A DNA stretch of 64,000 nucleotides from Blasia pusilla (GCA_050084515.1 CM114271.1:44578001-44642000); one strand, 5' to 3'. Counted from the stretch's first letter, positions 34,800 through 46,180 are shown. Made by a program: numbers and translations. The notes: generated from the sequence alone by a model not told the origin.

Positions 34800-34896
34800 C
34801 TCTTCAACCCAACGGAAACTCTCTTAAAAAAATTTTATCTATTTCGGTTGAAGGTAGTTTCCTCTCTCCTCTCTTCCTCTCCTCTTACCGCACCTC
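34800..34896. repeat. MULE right terminus (composite)
   Basis: Polypyrimidine tract CCTCTCTCCTCTCTTCC then TCTTACCGCACCTC. Inverted, it reads GAGGTGCGGTA, comparable with AAGGGGCTGGTA at the left terminus, so the true terminal inverted repeat is short and imperfect at this end. Confidence 0.85.
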
Positions 34897-35520
34897 CTCG
34901 CCCTCAACTCAGCAAAGAACTCAACCACGGGGTTGAACCTGGGACGAACCTGACTAGACGGTGCAACTGATCTAGTGCGAGTGACTCCTCCTAAAACATC
35001 ACTAGTGGAAGAGGAAGTAGCCTCTCCTGACTCCTCCTCCTCATCTGGGAACGGCTCCTTCCATGACACATAGTGTGGGTCGTAGTAGAGTCGCCATGCC
35101 TCAATCTCCTGCGCATATCTGTGGGAGAACTCATGGTAATCGTCCATGGGTGCCCCCTCTAAATGCTAGAACATATTATTCCATGTTGTAAACGGGTTGA
35201 ACTCTCTAGAGTTCCTAGCCCGCTATGAGTCACACCAACTCCTAAACTCTGTAACGAAGTCGTGTAGCTCTATGGTGCCTACTGCACCCGAAAACCTACA
35301 CGATCCCCTAGCCCGATCGTCCATCTCGTACGCCCAACTGGTAGGACCACTCAATGTGTATGGTGGATCACTAACACACTCCTCTACACGCTCCCCCTCG
35401 TTTAAAGATGACACAGAAGAAGATCGAGGTGGTCTCTCACGTGGAGACCTTCGAAACCTCGCACCACTCCGGGTAAACCCTCCGGAGCTACTCTCAGGTC
35501 CACTACCTCACCTCTCAAAA
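34897..35520 (-). pseudogene. Ty3/gypsy gag, N-terminal half, interrupted
   Basis: Reads leftward: a region with SRGSCRFSGAVGTIELHDFVTEFRSWCD-like residues (about 35220-35310), then MDDYHEFSHRYAQEIEAWRLYYDPHYVS (about 35060-35147), an acidic Ser-rich linker and VEFFAEL. It stops at the 9-bp duplication of the composite MULE and continues at 13477 on the other side. The similar gag at 43.1-44.1 kb shows the same order of blocks. Frameshifts are present. Confidence 0.85.
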
Positions 35521-35689
35521 TCTTGAAAGGACGCCGTGATGGCCCTCGTGCCCGTCTTACACGATCACTCTCAACCTCACGAATAATACCTCAATCACTC
35601 ATCCCAAACATGCGGCACTCGATCTACACTCTCCCTCCCCGAGACGTATAACGTGCGGCAACAAGCGGCGTGGTGCGGCAAATCGACCA

Positions 35690-35955
35690 GGCTATCATCT
35701 CATCGACAACCTACCTTCAACTTTGGACATCCCACATAGGTCTATGTCCCCTAAACCACATATATAAATGATGCTCTCAGCATCCGCACAACCCAATATC
35801 CCCAAATAAACAACCAAAATCCCAGAATCCCTCACGCGTGCAGCGTAAAAGACCACAATGGGTAACCTTAACACATGTCGATGACGCTCCTCAGCAACTG
35901 TAAATCTCAACCCCAACTCGGTCTTGGAGACAGCTCCTCCAATCAGCAAGTCATA
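35690..35955 (-). pseudogene. Gypsy protease-region remnant
   Basis: An open minus-strand stretch with YDLLIGGAVSKTELGLRFTVAE, like the end of a retropepsin domain (a strand followed by LLIG). The same words recur, frame-broken, at about 44540-44600. Its order relative to the neighbouring gag half is not the native gag-protease order, so the area is rearranged. Confidence 0.45.
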
Positions 35956-38828
35956 CTCCTCCCGTATTGAGGCTGCTCAAAACTCCTCGATAGATAGTGT
36001 GGTTCCATCGGAACGGTGCAGCGTTGCAGGCGGCACGAAACGGCTACGAACGGCACGGCCCTCGATGGTGGGATGCAGCACTCGGTGGCATACCCTCCTC
36101 AATCAACAATAAACCCACACTTTGCTCCATAATGACGATGTGGCTCCGCGATCGAGACAATCCGGTGTGGCCACGAGCGGCACGGCACGACAATCGACAG
36201 CGCATTGCGGCGATGGGTGTCACGGAAAGGTACTCAATCGTCGTCGAGTGGCTACCAATCACAAGATATCATCATGAATAAAAAATCGAACACCATAACC
36301 GGAGATCATCTGCCATCACTGGTTGATGACCAAACTGCCATGACGGTGGTGGCCAAAACAAAGTACGTGGTGGCAACGCAAGTCAGAGAATCAATGAACG
36401 TTGTGGAAGATCCTCCACTCCGTAAGGAGGGCAATGGCAATCAAAGGGTGGACAACGGCCGAATGCGGGTCTGAGCAACGTTGGGTGACGGCAACGGCCG
36501 ACGATGGACGGTGGACCGTTGATGGTGACGACGGACCATTGATCGTGATGGTTGATCGTTGATGGTGACTATGACGGCGACGGCCGTCACCGGTGTCGTG
36601 TCGAGAATCTTTCTTCGAGCAAGGGCGGGCCTTCTAGCTGCGGTAGATGCGGTCGATGCAAGGTGAACTCTCTAATAAGTTCTCCTTTTTCAATAAAAAA
36701 TTATGATGTACACTCTCCATTCTCTCACGACACGTATCACAAATGGAAGTGCCGAGGCGATCACTTCTTCGGAACATCGGACCCCGAAATTCCTAACTAT
36801 AAAATCCCTATAAACTATTTTACGTTTGTACACGAGGAAGATAGCACAACTAGTGTTAAACCCTACTTGACCAGGCCTATTGACATCCATGGATCGCTAT
36901 ATAAGGACATACAAAGTACAATCCCATGTCCTTCCATATGTGACAATAGGAAGAATCACCGGAGTTGGAGATTGCATGACCTGGTTCATGAACGCCTCCC
37001 CAAAGTGATAAACTAAATAGCGAGTGAACTCGTGCCTATCTACAAAAAGTACCTTGACATGGTAAGGGTTGAGGAAAGGAAAGTCGAGCACAGCTCGTGC
37101 TCCACCCCTATCCATGCTTGACAGACATTCTCTACTCTCCTCAAGAATGGGTTTTGGCGGAGATATTCTCCCAAGAGGGGTAATCCAATCTCATTGGGAA
37201 AGTAACAAGCCAAAACATCCGCTATTTTAGTATGACTAAACTCCTCTACGGTGACAAACCTCTCATCCCCACACATACACACACCACACTCTAGAAACCT
37301 CTCGAAGAATAGACCATGATCAAGTTACTCTCCCAAGAAGGGTGATCCACTCTCATTGGAAGAGTAAGCAATCCCAAAGCCATACACTCAAGAGAGACAC
37401 GAGAGACTCAAGATGTGGAATAGAAGGTGATGAACCCTTGAAGGTCCCTCCTCTTTATATACTCACAAGGGATCCACAAGAGTACGAAATAGAGCTTATC
37501 TTATCTTGTGCCACATGGCTTCCTCTCAAGGCTTAGCCAATCACATTTTGACACAAGAAGATTTCCTCTTATCTCTTCCAAAATATCCTCTTTTATCCAC
37601 TTGATATTTTCCAAATTACCCCAACTAACCTAGCCACCAACCAAGACTACTTTTGCTTTTCATTAAAGCAATTACTTTACTTTTATAAAGTCATCTTTTA
37701 TTTATTACCTCCTTTTCCTAAAGTTGGGCCCCCATAAAAAAGGCACCATAAAGAGGTTTAAACATAAGAATCTCCTTTTTCTAAGCCAATTTACTTAATA
37801 CTAATGAAACTCTATCTAACACTTAATGACGAAGGAGTTTACACACTGGTTGATTTTACTATACACATCGGCATGGCGGCTGGTTTAGGGTTTGAACAAT
37901 TTAACCCTAAAAATTGCCTAGCAATGGAAGTTTTGCAAGATTGACCATAACTTTCTTCTCACAACTCCAAATTGCACATTGTTTAATGCATAGCATGCAC
38001 AACTTCATGATCTACGACAACGTTAAAAAAATATTTAGAATCAAATATTTGAGTAAAAACTGAAGGGGACTATTGTAAAGCCTAATGTCTCTTTCTCCTA
38101 CACAAAATTTGGCAGTGCTTCCGCGCTGATTTCTCCCAACGAAAATGTAAAACCTGTAAAAATACAAATCAGCAAGCTACATGGTGCTCCCGAAAGCACC
38201 GGCATGGGGCAACCCGCCCCCATAATCAATCCCTATCAAAAATTGGGCAGCACTTCCGCGCATCACTCTTCCACACGAAAAATCGGCAAATGCAAAGAAC
38301 AATCAAAGCATCCCTTGCTCCAGTGAGCACTCCCATGAGCCTCTAAATAGGAAACACCTTCCCCAAACTGCAAAAACAACGAGTGACCTCCCCCATGAAG
38401 CTCTCTCACTCTCTCTTTGTAAAGTAAGATCCAATCTCTCTCACAACACCATAGTTCTCACATGTGTGCACTCTCTCTCATGTCAAACCAAACCCACTCT
38501 CCTAATGAGAGGTTTGGGTTACATTCACAAGGCAAGGAACCATAGCTCCGCCGCCTCATGCCAAGAGGTTCAACAAAGTGAGAATGAGCTCTCAAGCTCT
38601 CTTTCCTTGAGATATGCCCCACCCCTCTCCCAAGCTCTCTCCATGGTAACCTATTCTCCCAAGTCACCTCCTTGGCTCTTGACCTGATTTAGGACGTTAA
38701 GGGCCACTTACCAAAAATAAAAAGTTGGTCATATACTCAAAATGGTACTTACCTAGAATAGTAAGTTCCTCAATATGGCTCCAAATGAGCCGAAACGAAG
38801 GGGAAACCTTCTTTCTCAAGTTTCCTGA
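35900..38828. repeat. Direct repeat block 1 (pairs with 44530-46180)
   Basis: Two stretches (35900-36590 and 37875-38828) match 44530-45205 and 45206-46180 in the same order and orientation. About 1.28 kb (36590-37870) is present only here. Contents are mostly noncoding, with GGTTGATGGTGAC-like runs and CAGTGCTTCCGCGC segments. They could be LTRs or leader regions of a gypsy element, but I find no clean TG...CA boundaries. Confidence 0.65.
36590..37870. other. Extra 1.28 kb inside direct repeat block 1, no recognised gene
   Basis: Absent from block 2, where TGACTATGACGGC joins directly to the CTGGTTTA-like sequence. Minus-strand open frames (36690-37282) of 66-80 codons read plausibly but match nothing I know. 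No terminal repeats are evident. It is either an insertion here or a deletion there. Confidence 0.5.
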
Positions 38829-39082
38829 GGCCTTAGCAATGCGGATCCCTGGACCCCTCAACGTACCCAAATCATGCATACTAAATGCAAAACAACTCCT
38901 ATAACTCCTAAGGAACTGGTGTATCTGACGCCGGTCTCCTCTTGTCAACTTAGGGCCCATATCTGGCCCCCAAGTCTCCATCGTAACTCCAGTAGGACTC
39001 TCCGGCGCGGATATCGGTGGTTGCTTTGGTGCAACCCCGTCTTCGACAATAGAACTCTCATCTACATGTGTAGTACCCGGAA
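38829..39082 (-). pseudogene. Gypsy reverse transcriptase, start of domain, remnant
   Basis: Minus-strand METWGPDMGPKL...FLRSYRSCFAFSMHDLGTLRGPGIRI parallels the RT entry of the main element (ETWEPLLGPKL...SCLAFSMKELGSLVGPGIRI at about 50985-51130). The stretch is cut on its upstream side by the small MULE. It continues at 41098 with the methyltransferase domain, giving the same methyltransferase-RT order as in the main element. Confidence 0.8.
39074..39082. repeat. 9-bp target-site duplication of small MULE (left)
   Basis: TACCCGGAA, repeated at 41098-41106. Confidence 0.95.
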
Positions 39083-41097
39083 CGGGGGTTGATATTCTGG
39101 TAGGAGAGAGTAAGAGAGGAGAGGAAGAGAGGAGAGTCTCTCTTAAAAAAAAAGGGCCATATCCGCCTCCTCTCTTAAAATTTTTTTGACATATTTGAAA
39201 TTTTTGTTTGCTTTCAAATTCATGAAATCTTTAGAAGAGAGTAGATAGTGGTCCATATTTGGCCCTAAAAAAACCTCCTTTTTCTTGGGGGCGAAAAAAA
39301 AGTAGACATCATAAGACCACTACAAACATTTTTCCATCACCCTCCATGTGAGCCTAAGTTTCTTAACATTACCTGTCTCGATCTACAATAAGCAATGCCC
39401 ATGGGTATTTTTGTTGGAGGACCACCCGGATGCCAACCTCTCTTTTTGCAGGGATTGTTGCCTGCATCATGGCCTCCCCTAAATTGCCCCATAACCAACT
39501 TTCTGTTGGTTATGAATGGTGTCTGCTCAAGACCAACTTTGTGAAATGTGAACACATGAGAGGATAATTGAACCAAAAGATTGTTAGCTGTCTGGAGTAA
39601 AGAGGAATTGATGTCCCTTCATTCAGATCCTAAAGCAGAGAAACCGAGAACCTGCACCCCTCCCAACCCGTAAGAAAGCTCATCATAAGAAAGGAAAGAT
39701 TTTTAGAAGTGATTTTCTTCCACCCTGCACCCACGACAATCTAACAGGTTGGGAATCCGAAATGGCAATCCGACAGGTAGTAGGAATCTTGCACAACTTA
39801 GACAAGAAAAGAAGCCTACAACTGGTTTGACGAATGTAGGGGAATGAGCCAAAAGTTAAGAAGCCCGCCACAATGCGACAAAAGTTGGTCTCACAGGGAA
39901 AGAGTCCGATCACTCAAGCATCCAACCTGTCGGAATCAGACACCTTGCCTGGAAATGGTTAAAAAGTTGCAGTGGGCAAAAAGCTCAAAGTTGCAACCCG
40001 TCGGAATCATACGGGTTGCAAAATTGTAATTCCGAGTAGCTAAAATAACACAATGCACTAGTCCCAAAAAAATTTCCAGCAAACTTTTACAAACACCATT
40101 GTCGGTTGAAAAAATCTCGACCTTTATTACCTCCGAAGGAACCTCGGAAATATACATTTGACCTAGTCTATGATTTCTTCAGCCTCGTCATCTACAAATT
40201 TACTCCTAACTCTCCTCGGAGACAGTACAAAAGGAATGTCTTGGGATACAAGTGGCTCCTCTGGCCAATTGTAGACGGGGATCGAAAATGTTGGCAAATT
40301 CGAGAGCCTTGGCCCCCCCCTAAGTATGCCATAACGGTCCCATGTAACCTGATTTGAGTCTCACCGCCTTCCTCGGCAGTATACCTTGTACGCTCTGCAA
40401 TGTGACACCCATCTAGTATCAATATGTGCTCTGTCCTTGGTAATACCATTATGGCAATCGCACAGGTGTAGTAGGAATCAACACGCGTCGAGAGAAGAAA
40501 AGAAGCCTAAACGTGCGCTTTTACGAGTTGAGGGGAAGGTGCCAAGGGAAGAAGCCCGCCAGACTGCCTCTTAAATTGGACCAACATGGAAAGAGTCCGA
40601 TCAGGCAACCTGCCGGAATCGGACAGGTTGCCTGGAAGTGGTAAAAAGGTGCTCTCGTCAAAAAGTGAAAAGTTGCATGCAGGAGAAATCCGACGGGTTG
40701 CAAAATAGAAGTCCGCGGAGTACATAGACGATCACATTCGAAAAGACATAAAAAATGTTCAGCAAACTTTTACAAGCACCACCATCGTTCGGAAAAATGA
40801 TCTCCTTTATATCATCCGAAAAAAGCTCGGAACTGTACATTTGATCTATTTTATGAAATCTTTTGCCTCATCATCAAATAACTCCCTACTCCAAACGCTG
40901 CAGTCAAGCTGGATCCTTGAGTTCTTTGAACTCACTCGTCATTGTGTGAGAGCTCTTGCAAAATTACTTTCGGCCTTGCCCTCCCGATTTTCGGAATCGT
41001 TGGAAGTGACAATGGAGTCACTACCAATGGTGGGTCTGGAACCGGAGCTCTCTCCTCTCTCCTCTCTTCCTCTCTTCCTCTCCTCTTACCGCACCTC
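39083..41097. mobile_element. 2.0-kb non-autonomous MULE (deletion derivative)
   Basis: Left terminus CGGGGGTTGATATTCTGG (18 bases aligning with the composite's left end), right terminus CTTACCGCACCTC, exact 9-bp duplication TACCCGGAA. It contains the long arm (to about 40318), the ORF2 3' flank (40320-40840), a scrap of the ORF2 last exon on the minus strand (40841-41040) and the right end. Transposase, promoter array and most of ORF2 are deleted. It fixes both termini of the family. Confidence 0.93.
39925..40705. repeat. Palindromes in small MULE
   Basis: Palindromes or half-palindromes near 39925-39955, 39992-40018 (GCAACCCGTCGG-AATCAT-ACGGGTTGC) and 40606-40632 (CAACCTGCCGG-AATC-GGACAGGTTG). 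There are far fewer than in full-length copies, because the introns and promoter array were lost with the genes. Confidence 0.75.
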
Positions 41098-41289
41098 TAC
41101 CCGGAAGGAACCACGCTCAATGATGTGGCTATCATCTTCTGGCCTACCTGTAAACCATCCCAAGAAGTCCAAGGGTGTCTCTCCCGATCACCCTGGTGTG
41201 TCGATGTCATTGGGTCTCGCCCCTAGCCAGTGCCTCAACCGTCTCGCTAGGCATGGGGGTCCCCAATGCAACTTTTGTGATGTGTCGTA

Positions 41290-41663
41290 TCCTCAAGCGA
41301 CATTGCTCAGCTACTCCTAAGCTGAAAATCCATGTCAAGCAGACCGAAGACATGACGTCGTGATGCCTCCGATAGTGACGGTACTACCGTCACTCTTGTG
41401 GGTAATCCCATCGCTCGCTCTCACTCATTGGCATTGGGCTCCACCAACCTCTGTACTTGGTTATCCCAAACCAAGCTAGGTCCGGCCTCCTTGAATGCAT
41501 AGGAAGCGGGAAAACTCACTGTCACATTCGAGTAGCCGATAGGCCGAGATCTATCATGGATGGGGCGTAGGAGCCAACGGACAATCTTGATTTTGACTTT
41601 GTCCCACGGTGTCGGATAAGGTTGAGGATAGGTCCATTGTGTCAGGAACGTTGTTTTTGACAA
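41290..41663 (-). pseudogene. Second copy of retrotransposon cytosine methyltransferase domain (C-terminal part)
   Basis: Minus-strand sequence with FPASYAFKEAGPSLVWDN (about 41465-41510), EPNANE-stop-ERAMGLPTRVT (about 41390-41430), then SEASRRHVFGLLDMDF. It parallels the main element's FPSSHAYKEGGPGLVWD, EPNADERERAMGFALGVT and EASRRHVLG-like sequence at 51430-51640. In DNMT3-type enzymes the matching C-terminal motifs IX-X contain a Glu-x-Glu-Arg-x-x-Gly-Phe block and an Arg-x3-Leu-Gly block. A TGA replaces an Arg codon. Downstream it continues through the MULE insertion into RT. Confidence 0.68.
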
Positions 41664-41699
41664 CTTTCTTGTTGAGGTCTTTCATAGCCGGATGACTTG

Positions 41700-43095
41700 T
41701 TGACCAGGTCACCCGCCCCTGGTAACTTGTGCACGCATGGTACCAAGGCGATAGCTATTCTTAGAAAAGAGCCTTTTGGATCTTCCCAACCCTATGTAAA
41801 GGAGGAAGATGGCTTTCCTAAGCCATCTTTCTCATGTTGGGCCATTGGAGCACCTCTCTTGTATGTATGTGAGATAGGACTAGGGTGCTAGCGTCCGGAT
41901 TCCTTAATAACGTAGGGTGGACGAGGCTCGATATGCCGATGTAGATTGAGGAGTGGAGGTTTAGGCCGGGTGTGCCATTTTTACTACTCTTTATTTTTGC
42001 ATGAGAAAGATGTCAGGGGGCTTGTGGGAATTCGTTGTTTGCAGACAGGCAAGCGAGTTGCCTCGATCGGGGATTCCCTGGAGACACTGTGTGACGTTTG
42101 TGTGTCATTTTTATGTTCGGAAGGCTATGCGTGGAAGCGCTGTCCGTTTTTTCTCAGATTTTGCTGGTACGGGTTCATGGGGGATAGCAGCAGGGTGTGG
42201 CGTAGGTTGTGACGGCGGGTGTTCACGAGTGGGTCGTCGACCAATGAGCGGTAAAGGTCACGGAGGTGGCCGGGTGCGGAGGTGCCCCCCCCCATGATGT
42301 GATTGGGAGCGCCATGGTTGGCGACGTCCCACCGCGGTACATACCGGATAAGGTAGGCATGGACGTGGTTAGTCAGACAAATGTAGTCGGGCAAGATTGA
42401 CGTGGTAAAGGCACGGGTGACATGATAGATGGTCTGACATGGTTGAGTTCGGACGGGGTTGAGTTGAGGTTGCGAGGCACGTTTGGGGGTGGCCAGACAG
42501 ATTTTTCAGAGCGTAATATTTTCGGGCGTGACTGGGATTTGTGAGGGTTGTGGTGGAGAGTGTTTTGAGGGAGTGGTAGTGCTGGAGACACATGCACTGA
42601 CGCCGACGAGTAGTCCGCATTTGCTGACGGGAGGTTCGACGTGTTGGTCGAGGAGAGTGTCGTGTTGCAGAGGTTGCCGTACCACATGGAGGAGTGGGTG
42701 TTGACGGTGTGTAGGTTGGAGGGAGTGATGAGGTTACCCATTCGAGTCCCTTCTCCCGCACTTGTTGTATGTGATTGAGAGTGCTCGGTATCGGGTAGTA
42801 TCTCGTGCTAGGTGGATGCACTGATGGTGACGAGTGTAGACTCTTTCCATGTGTAGCATGTTGGTGGATATACGGCGGTTTCCGAGTAGGGGTCGCATGT
42901 ATGACCCGAGGGTGTCGCTAGGTTAGGTGAGTCAGTTGGAAGGCTCATGGTGAGCCCGAGTGTTGAGTGTGCGTGAGGCCGGGTGTGTCATCACGGGATT
43001 GATGTTAGCATAGGTGAGCTAGTGAGGAGTGTGGCAGACTCTCGGTGAGTTTGAGTGCTTGAGCGGGTGAGACAGGGTTTTCATCACGGCGTTCT
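41700..43095. other. GC-rich leader-like region upstream of plus-strand gag
   Basis: About 1.4 kb without a credible gene. It precedes the plus-strand gag and may include its LTR and leader. Open frames on the minus strand at 42369-42821 are Thr/Ser/Pro-rich shadows of G/T-rich DNA. No LTR boundary can be set. Confidence 0.4.
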
Positions 43096-43097
43096 TT

Positions 43098-44120
43098 CAA
43101 GGTTCGGAAGAACGGGGCAGTGCAAGCAGTAGTAGTGGTGTGATACGGAGTGGAGTGAGATACCGAGGGGTTACGAGCGAGGAGCTACCGCGACATCCAT
43201 CCGCGGCTGGATCATTATCACTAGACATCGGGTCTCGTGACGAGATCGCAGACGGAGGCAGTATCACTTGGCAGGAGATGGACGACATGGGCCATCGGGG
43301 CATACGTCGTTTCTCGGGTGGAGTGGGCACCATCGGCTTAGATGATTTTATCCAGGAGTTCGACATGTGGTGCGACTTCCAGGAGATACGGACCCCGACA
43401 CGGTTCAACCCTTTCATGGCATGGAAGGGGTTGTTCCAGCACTTGGAGGATCCTCTGATGGATGATTATATGGAGTTTCGATCACTATATTCACTAGAGA
43501 TCGATGCCTCGAGGATGTATTGGGCTCCAAGGTATGTGTCCACTAGTGGTCACGAGGCATATGATGGGATCGTGAGAGGAGATATACCCACACCATCAGG
43601 TCGGAGACTAGATGGAGAGGAGGACTCTGAGACAGGCAATGTGGCAGAGACCTCTGGTGGTCGAGGGCCATCCAACTTCAGTCCCACAGTGGAGTTCTTC
43701 TGAAAATTGGGGAAGAGCTATCAGGGCGTACGCACCGACAAGCTGAAGAGTCTACATGATTTTCAGCGACGATCGGGTGAGAGTCTGAAAGAGGCATTCA
43801 CACGCATGAGGACGCTGATCATTGCTACGTATGGAGTGACTGAGGCGCTGTCAGTCCAGTATTGGTACGGGGTTTTGGACCGAGAACTACGGAGGAGAGT
43901 CCGAGATGCGGTGGTGATTCACATAGCGAAGCCCACATTGAAGGTGGTTTTTGAGTTGTCTAAGCGTATTGAACTCAACCTGAGTGAGGAGCAGGTAGTG
44001 ACCGCTGGATTTTCTCGAGAGTCAACGGGTCCTGGCGGCGGTGGATCGCACATGTGCCGGCGAGCACCGTACCACGGGAGCGGGCAGTGTGCCGGAGAGA
44101 GCGAGGCGTCATCGTGAGCC
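43098..44120 (+). pseudogene. Ty3/gypsy gag (plus strand)
   Basis: One frame runs from about 43098 to a TGA at 43701-43703 and resumes to 44117. It contains FSGGVGTIGLDDFIQEFDMWCDF, MDDYMEFRSLYSLEIDASRMYW, a Gly/Glu-rich linker, VEFF, then SYQGVRTDKLKSLHDFQRRSG and a capsid-type helix set (WYGVLDRELRRRV, KRIELNLSEE). It is the best-preserved gag in the window and the model for the two split halves. Apart from the stop it is nearly open. Gag forms the cytoplasmic particle around the element RNA. Confidence 0.85.
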
Positions 44121-44170
44121 TATGAGGCAACAACCTGTTCCTACATATGTTGCCCAACAGGGACCGATGT

Positions 44171-44365
44171 TGTCTTGTTAGACGTGTGGAGGAGCCCATA
44201 GGCAGAGAGACTGCACACAGCATGGGAAAGGACCACGAGCGGCTCCGATTGCTCAAGAGCCAGAGAGGATGGCCCCACCACAATACCAGTGTGACTACTG
44301 CCACAGATATGGTCACACTAGGGATAGAGGTTTTGACCTTCGTCAAGGGGCACGTCCAGAGGTAG
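44171..44365 (+). pseudogene. Gag nucleocapsid zinc knuckles
   Basis: A Cys-x2-Cys-x4-His-x4-Cys knuckle (CxTCGGAHRQRDC, with a stop codon at the second residue) and about 30 codons later CDYCHRYGHTRDRG, in which the last Cys is lost. A frameshift separates it from the capsid part. Confidence 0.7.
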
Positions 44366-44439
44366 GTGTCACGTCTTTTGTGTGTGCGTTCGGTGACAAC
44401 AATGTATGTTGTGTAGCGATGTGTATGCGCACGACAATT

Positions 44440-44489
44440 GTCACATCTTTTAGGATAGATCGGTGAGATTTAGTAGAGCGCCTTCACGA
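44440..44489. repeat. 50-bp inverted repeat, left arm
   Basis: GTCACATCTTTTAGGATAG and following bases are the near-exact reverse complement of 46229-46278. The pair encloses 1.8 kb that holds direct repeat block 2. Confidence 0.85.
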
Positions 44490-44529
44490 GTAGTGGAGGA
44501 CATGCTCAGTAGGTCGAGGATGATAATAA

Positions 44530-46180
44530 TGTCGATGTCGCTCCTTGACACATTGCAAATCTCGACCCCAACTTGGTCGTGAAGATAACTCTTCCAATCA
44601 GCAAGTTGTACTTCTCTCGTACTGACGCTGCTCAAACCTCTTCGATGTGCGGTGCACGTTCCGCGGTCCGCTGCGGCATTGGCGGCACGGAACGGCTACA
44701 AACGACATGGCACTCGGGAATGGGGTGAGCGGCATTCCCTCCTCAATCAGAAATTCACACGCTCTACTTCTAAGTGAAGGAGCGGATCCGCGATTGAGAC
44801 GGTGCGGTCTGGCCACGGCGCGGCAATCGGCGTCGCGTTGCGGCTACGGGCGTCACGGCACGGTACTCATCCAGCAACTACCAATCACAACATAGCAACA
44901 TGAAATGAAAACTCAAATACCATAACCCGGGGTCATCTGCAATCACTGGTTGATGAAAAAATTGTGATAACGGTGGCGGCGAAACCAAAGTATGTGGTGG
45001 CGGGGCAAGTCAGAGAATCAACGGTGGTCATGGAAGACCCTCCACTCTGTAATGGCGGCAATGGCAACCAAGGGTGGACAACAACCGAACGCATCTCTAA
45101 GCAACGCTAGGCGGCGGCAGAGGCTCACAATGGATGGTGGACGGTTGATGGTAATAGTTGAACGTTGATGGTGATGGTGATGGTTGACCATTGACGGTGA
45201 CTATGACGGCAACTGGTTTAATGTTTGAATAATTTAACCTTGAAAATCATCTAGCAATGGCAGTTTTGCAAGATTGACCATAACTTTTTGCTCTCAACTC
45301 CAAATTGCACATTGTTTGTTGTATAGCGTGCACAGCTTGAGGATCTACAATGAAGTTAAAAAACATTTGAAATCTAACATTTAAGTAAAAATTGACAGGG
45401 ACTGTCGTAAAACCCAATGTCTCTTTCTCCTAAGCAAAATTCGGCAGTGCTTCCACGCTGATTTCTCCCAAAGAAAATGTAAAACCTATGAGAACACAAA
45501 TCAAAAAGCTACATGGTGCTCTCGAGAGCACCGATATGGAGCAATACGCCCCCATACTCAATTCCTATCAAAAATTGGGTAGTGCTTCCGCGTGCCACTC
45601 TTCCGTACAAAAAATCAGCAAAGCAAAACAGCAAACTCGCACGGCTCTTGCTCCGGTGAGCACTCCCATGATCCATGAAGCAGGGGACACAGTCCCCCAA
45701 CTTGTACCAAACATCGAGCAACCAGCAAGCTCCCCATGAAGCTCTCTCACGTACTCAATTTTCTCTTTGTAAAATAAGATCCAATCTCTCTCACAACACC
45801 ATAGTTCTCACATGTGTGCACTCTCACATGTCTCTCTCAATGTCAAACCAAACCCACTCTCCTAATGAGAGGTTTGGGTTACACACACAAGGCAAGCAAG
45901 ACCATAGCTCTGCCGCCTCATGCCAAGAGGTTCAACAAAGAGATAATGAGCTCTCTCTCCTTGAGGTATACCCCTCCGCTCTCCCAAGCTCTCTGCATGG
46001 TAACCTATGCTCCCAAGTCACCTCCTTGGCTCTTGACCTGATGTAAGAGGTCAAGGGCCACTTACCAAAAATATAAAGTTGATCATATACTCAAAATGAT
46101 ACTTACCTAAAATAGTAAGTTTCTCAATATGGCTCCAAATAAGCCGAAACGAAGGGGAAACCTGCTCTCTCACGTTTTAT
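44530..46180. repeat. Direct repeat block 2 (pairs with 35900-38828)
   Basis: The same sequence in the same orientation as block 1 but without its 1.28-kb central extra. The shared ends are CCAATCAGCAAG (about 44595) and CGAAACGAAGGGGAAACC (about 46165). Confidence 0.7.

Larger units (their letters stand above)
13478..34896. mobile_element. 21.4-kb composite (head-to-head) Mutator-like element
   Basis: Left terminus AAGGGGCTGGTATTCTGG, right terminus (inverted) GAGGTGCGGTAAGAGGAGAG. Both are followed by purine-rich GAGAGGAAGAG runs. The 9-bp duplication shows it inserted as one unit into gag. Left body: long arm, truncated transposase (minus), palindrome array, ORF2 (plus), inverted long arm ending near 24986. 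Right body: ORF2 (minus), palindrome array, transposase (plus), short right end. The two bodies are inverted relative to each other and join at a C-tract (24978-24986). The ancestral single element was probably long arm - ORF2 - divergent array - transposase - right end, about 12 kb. Confidence 0.88.

Noticed and set aside
42369-42821. 150-codon Thr/Ser/Pro-rich minus-strand frame
   Set aside because: A low-complexity shadow of G/T-rich leader DNA upstream of the plus-strand gag, with overlapping equals in other frames.
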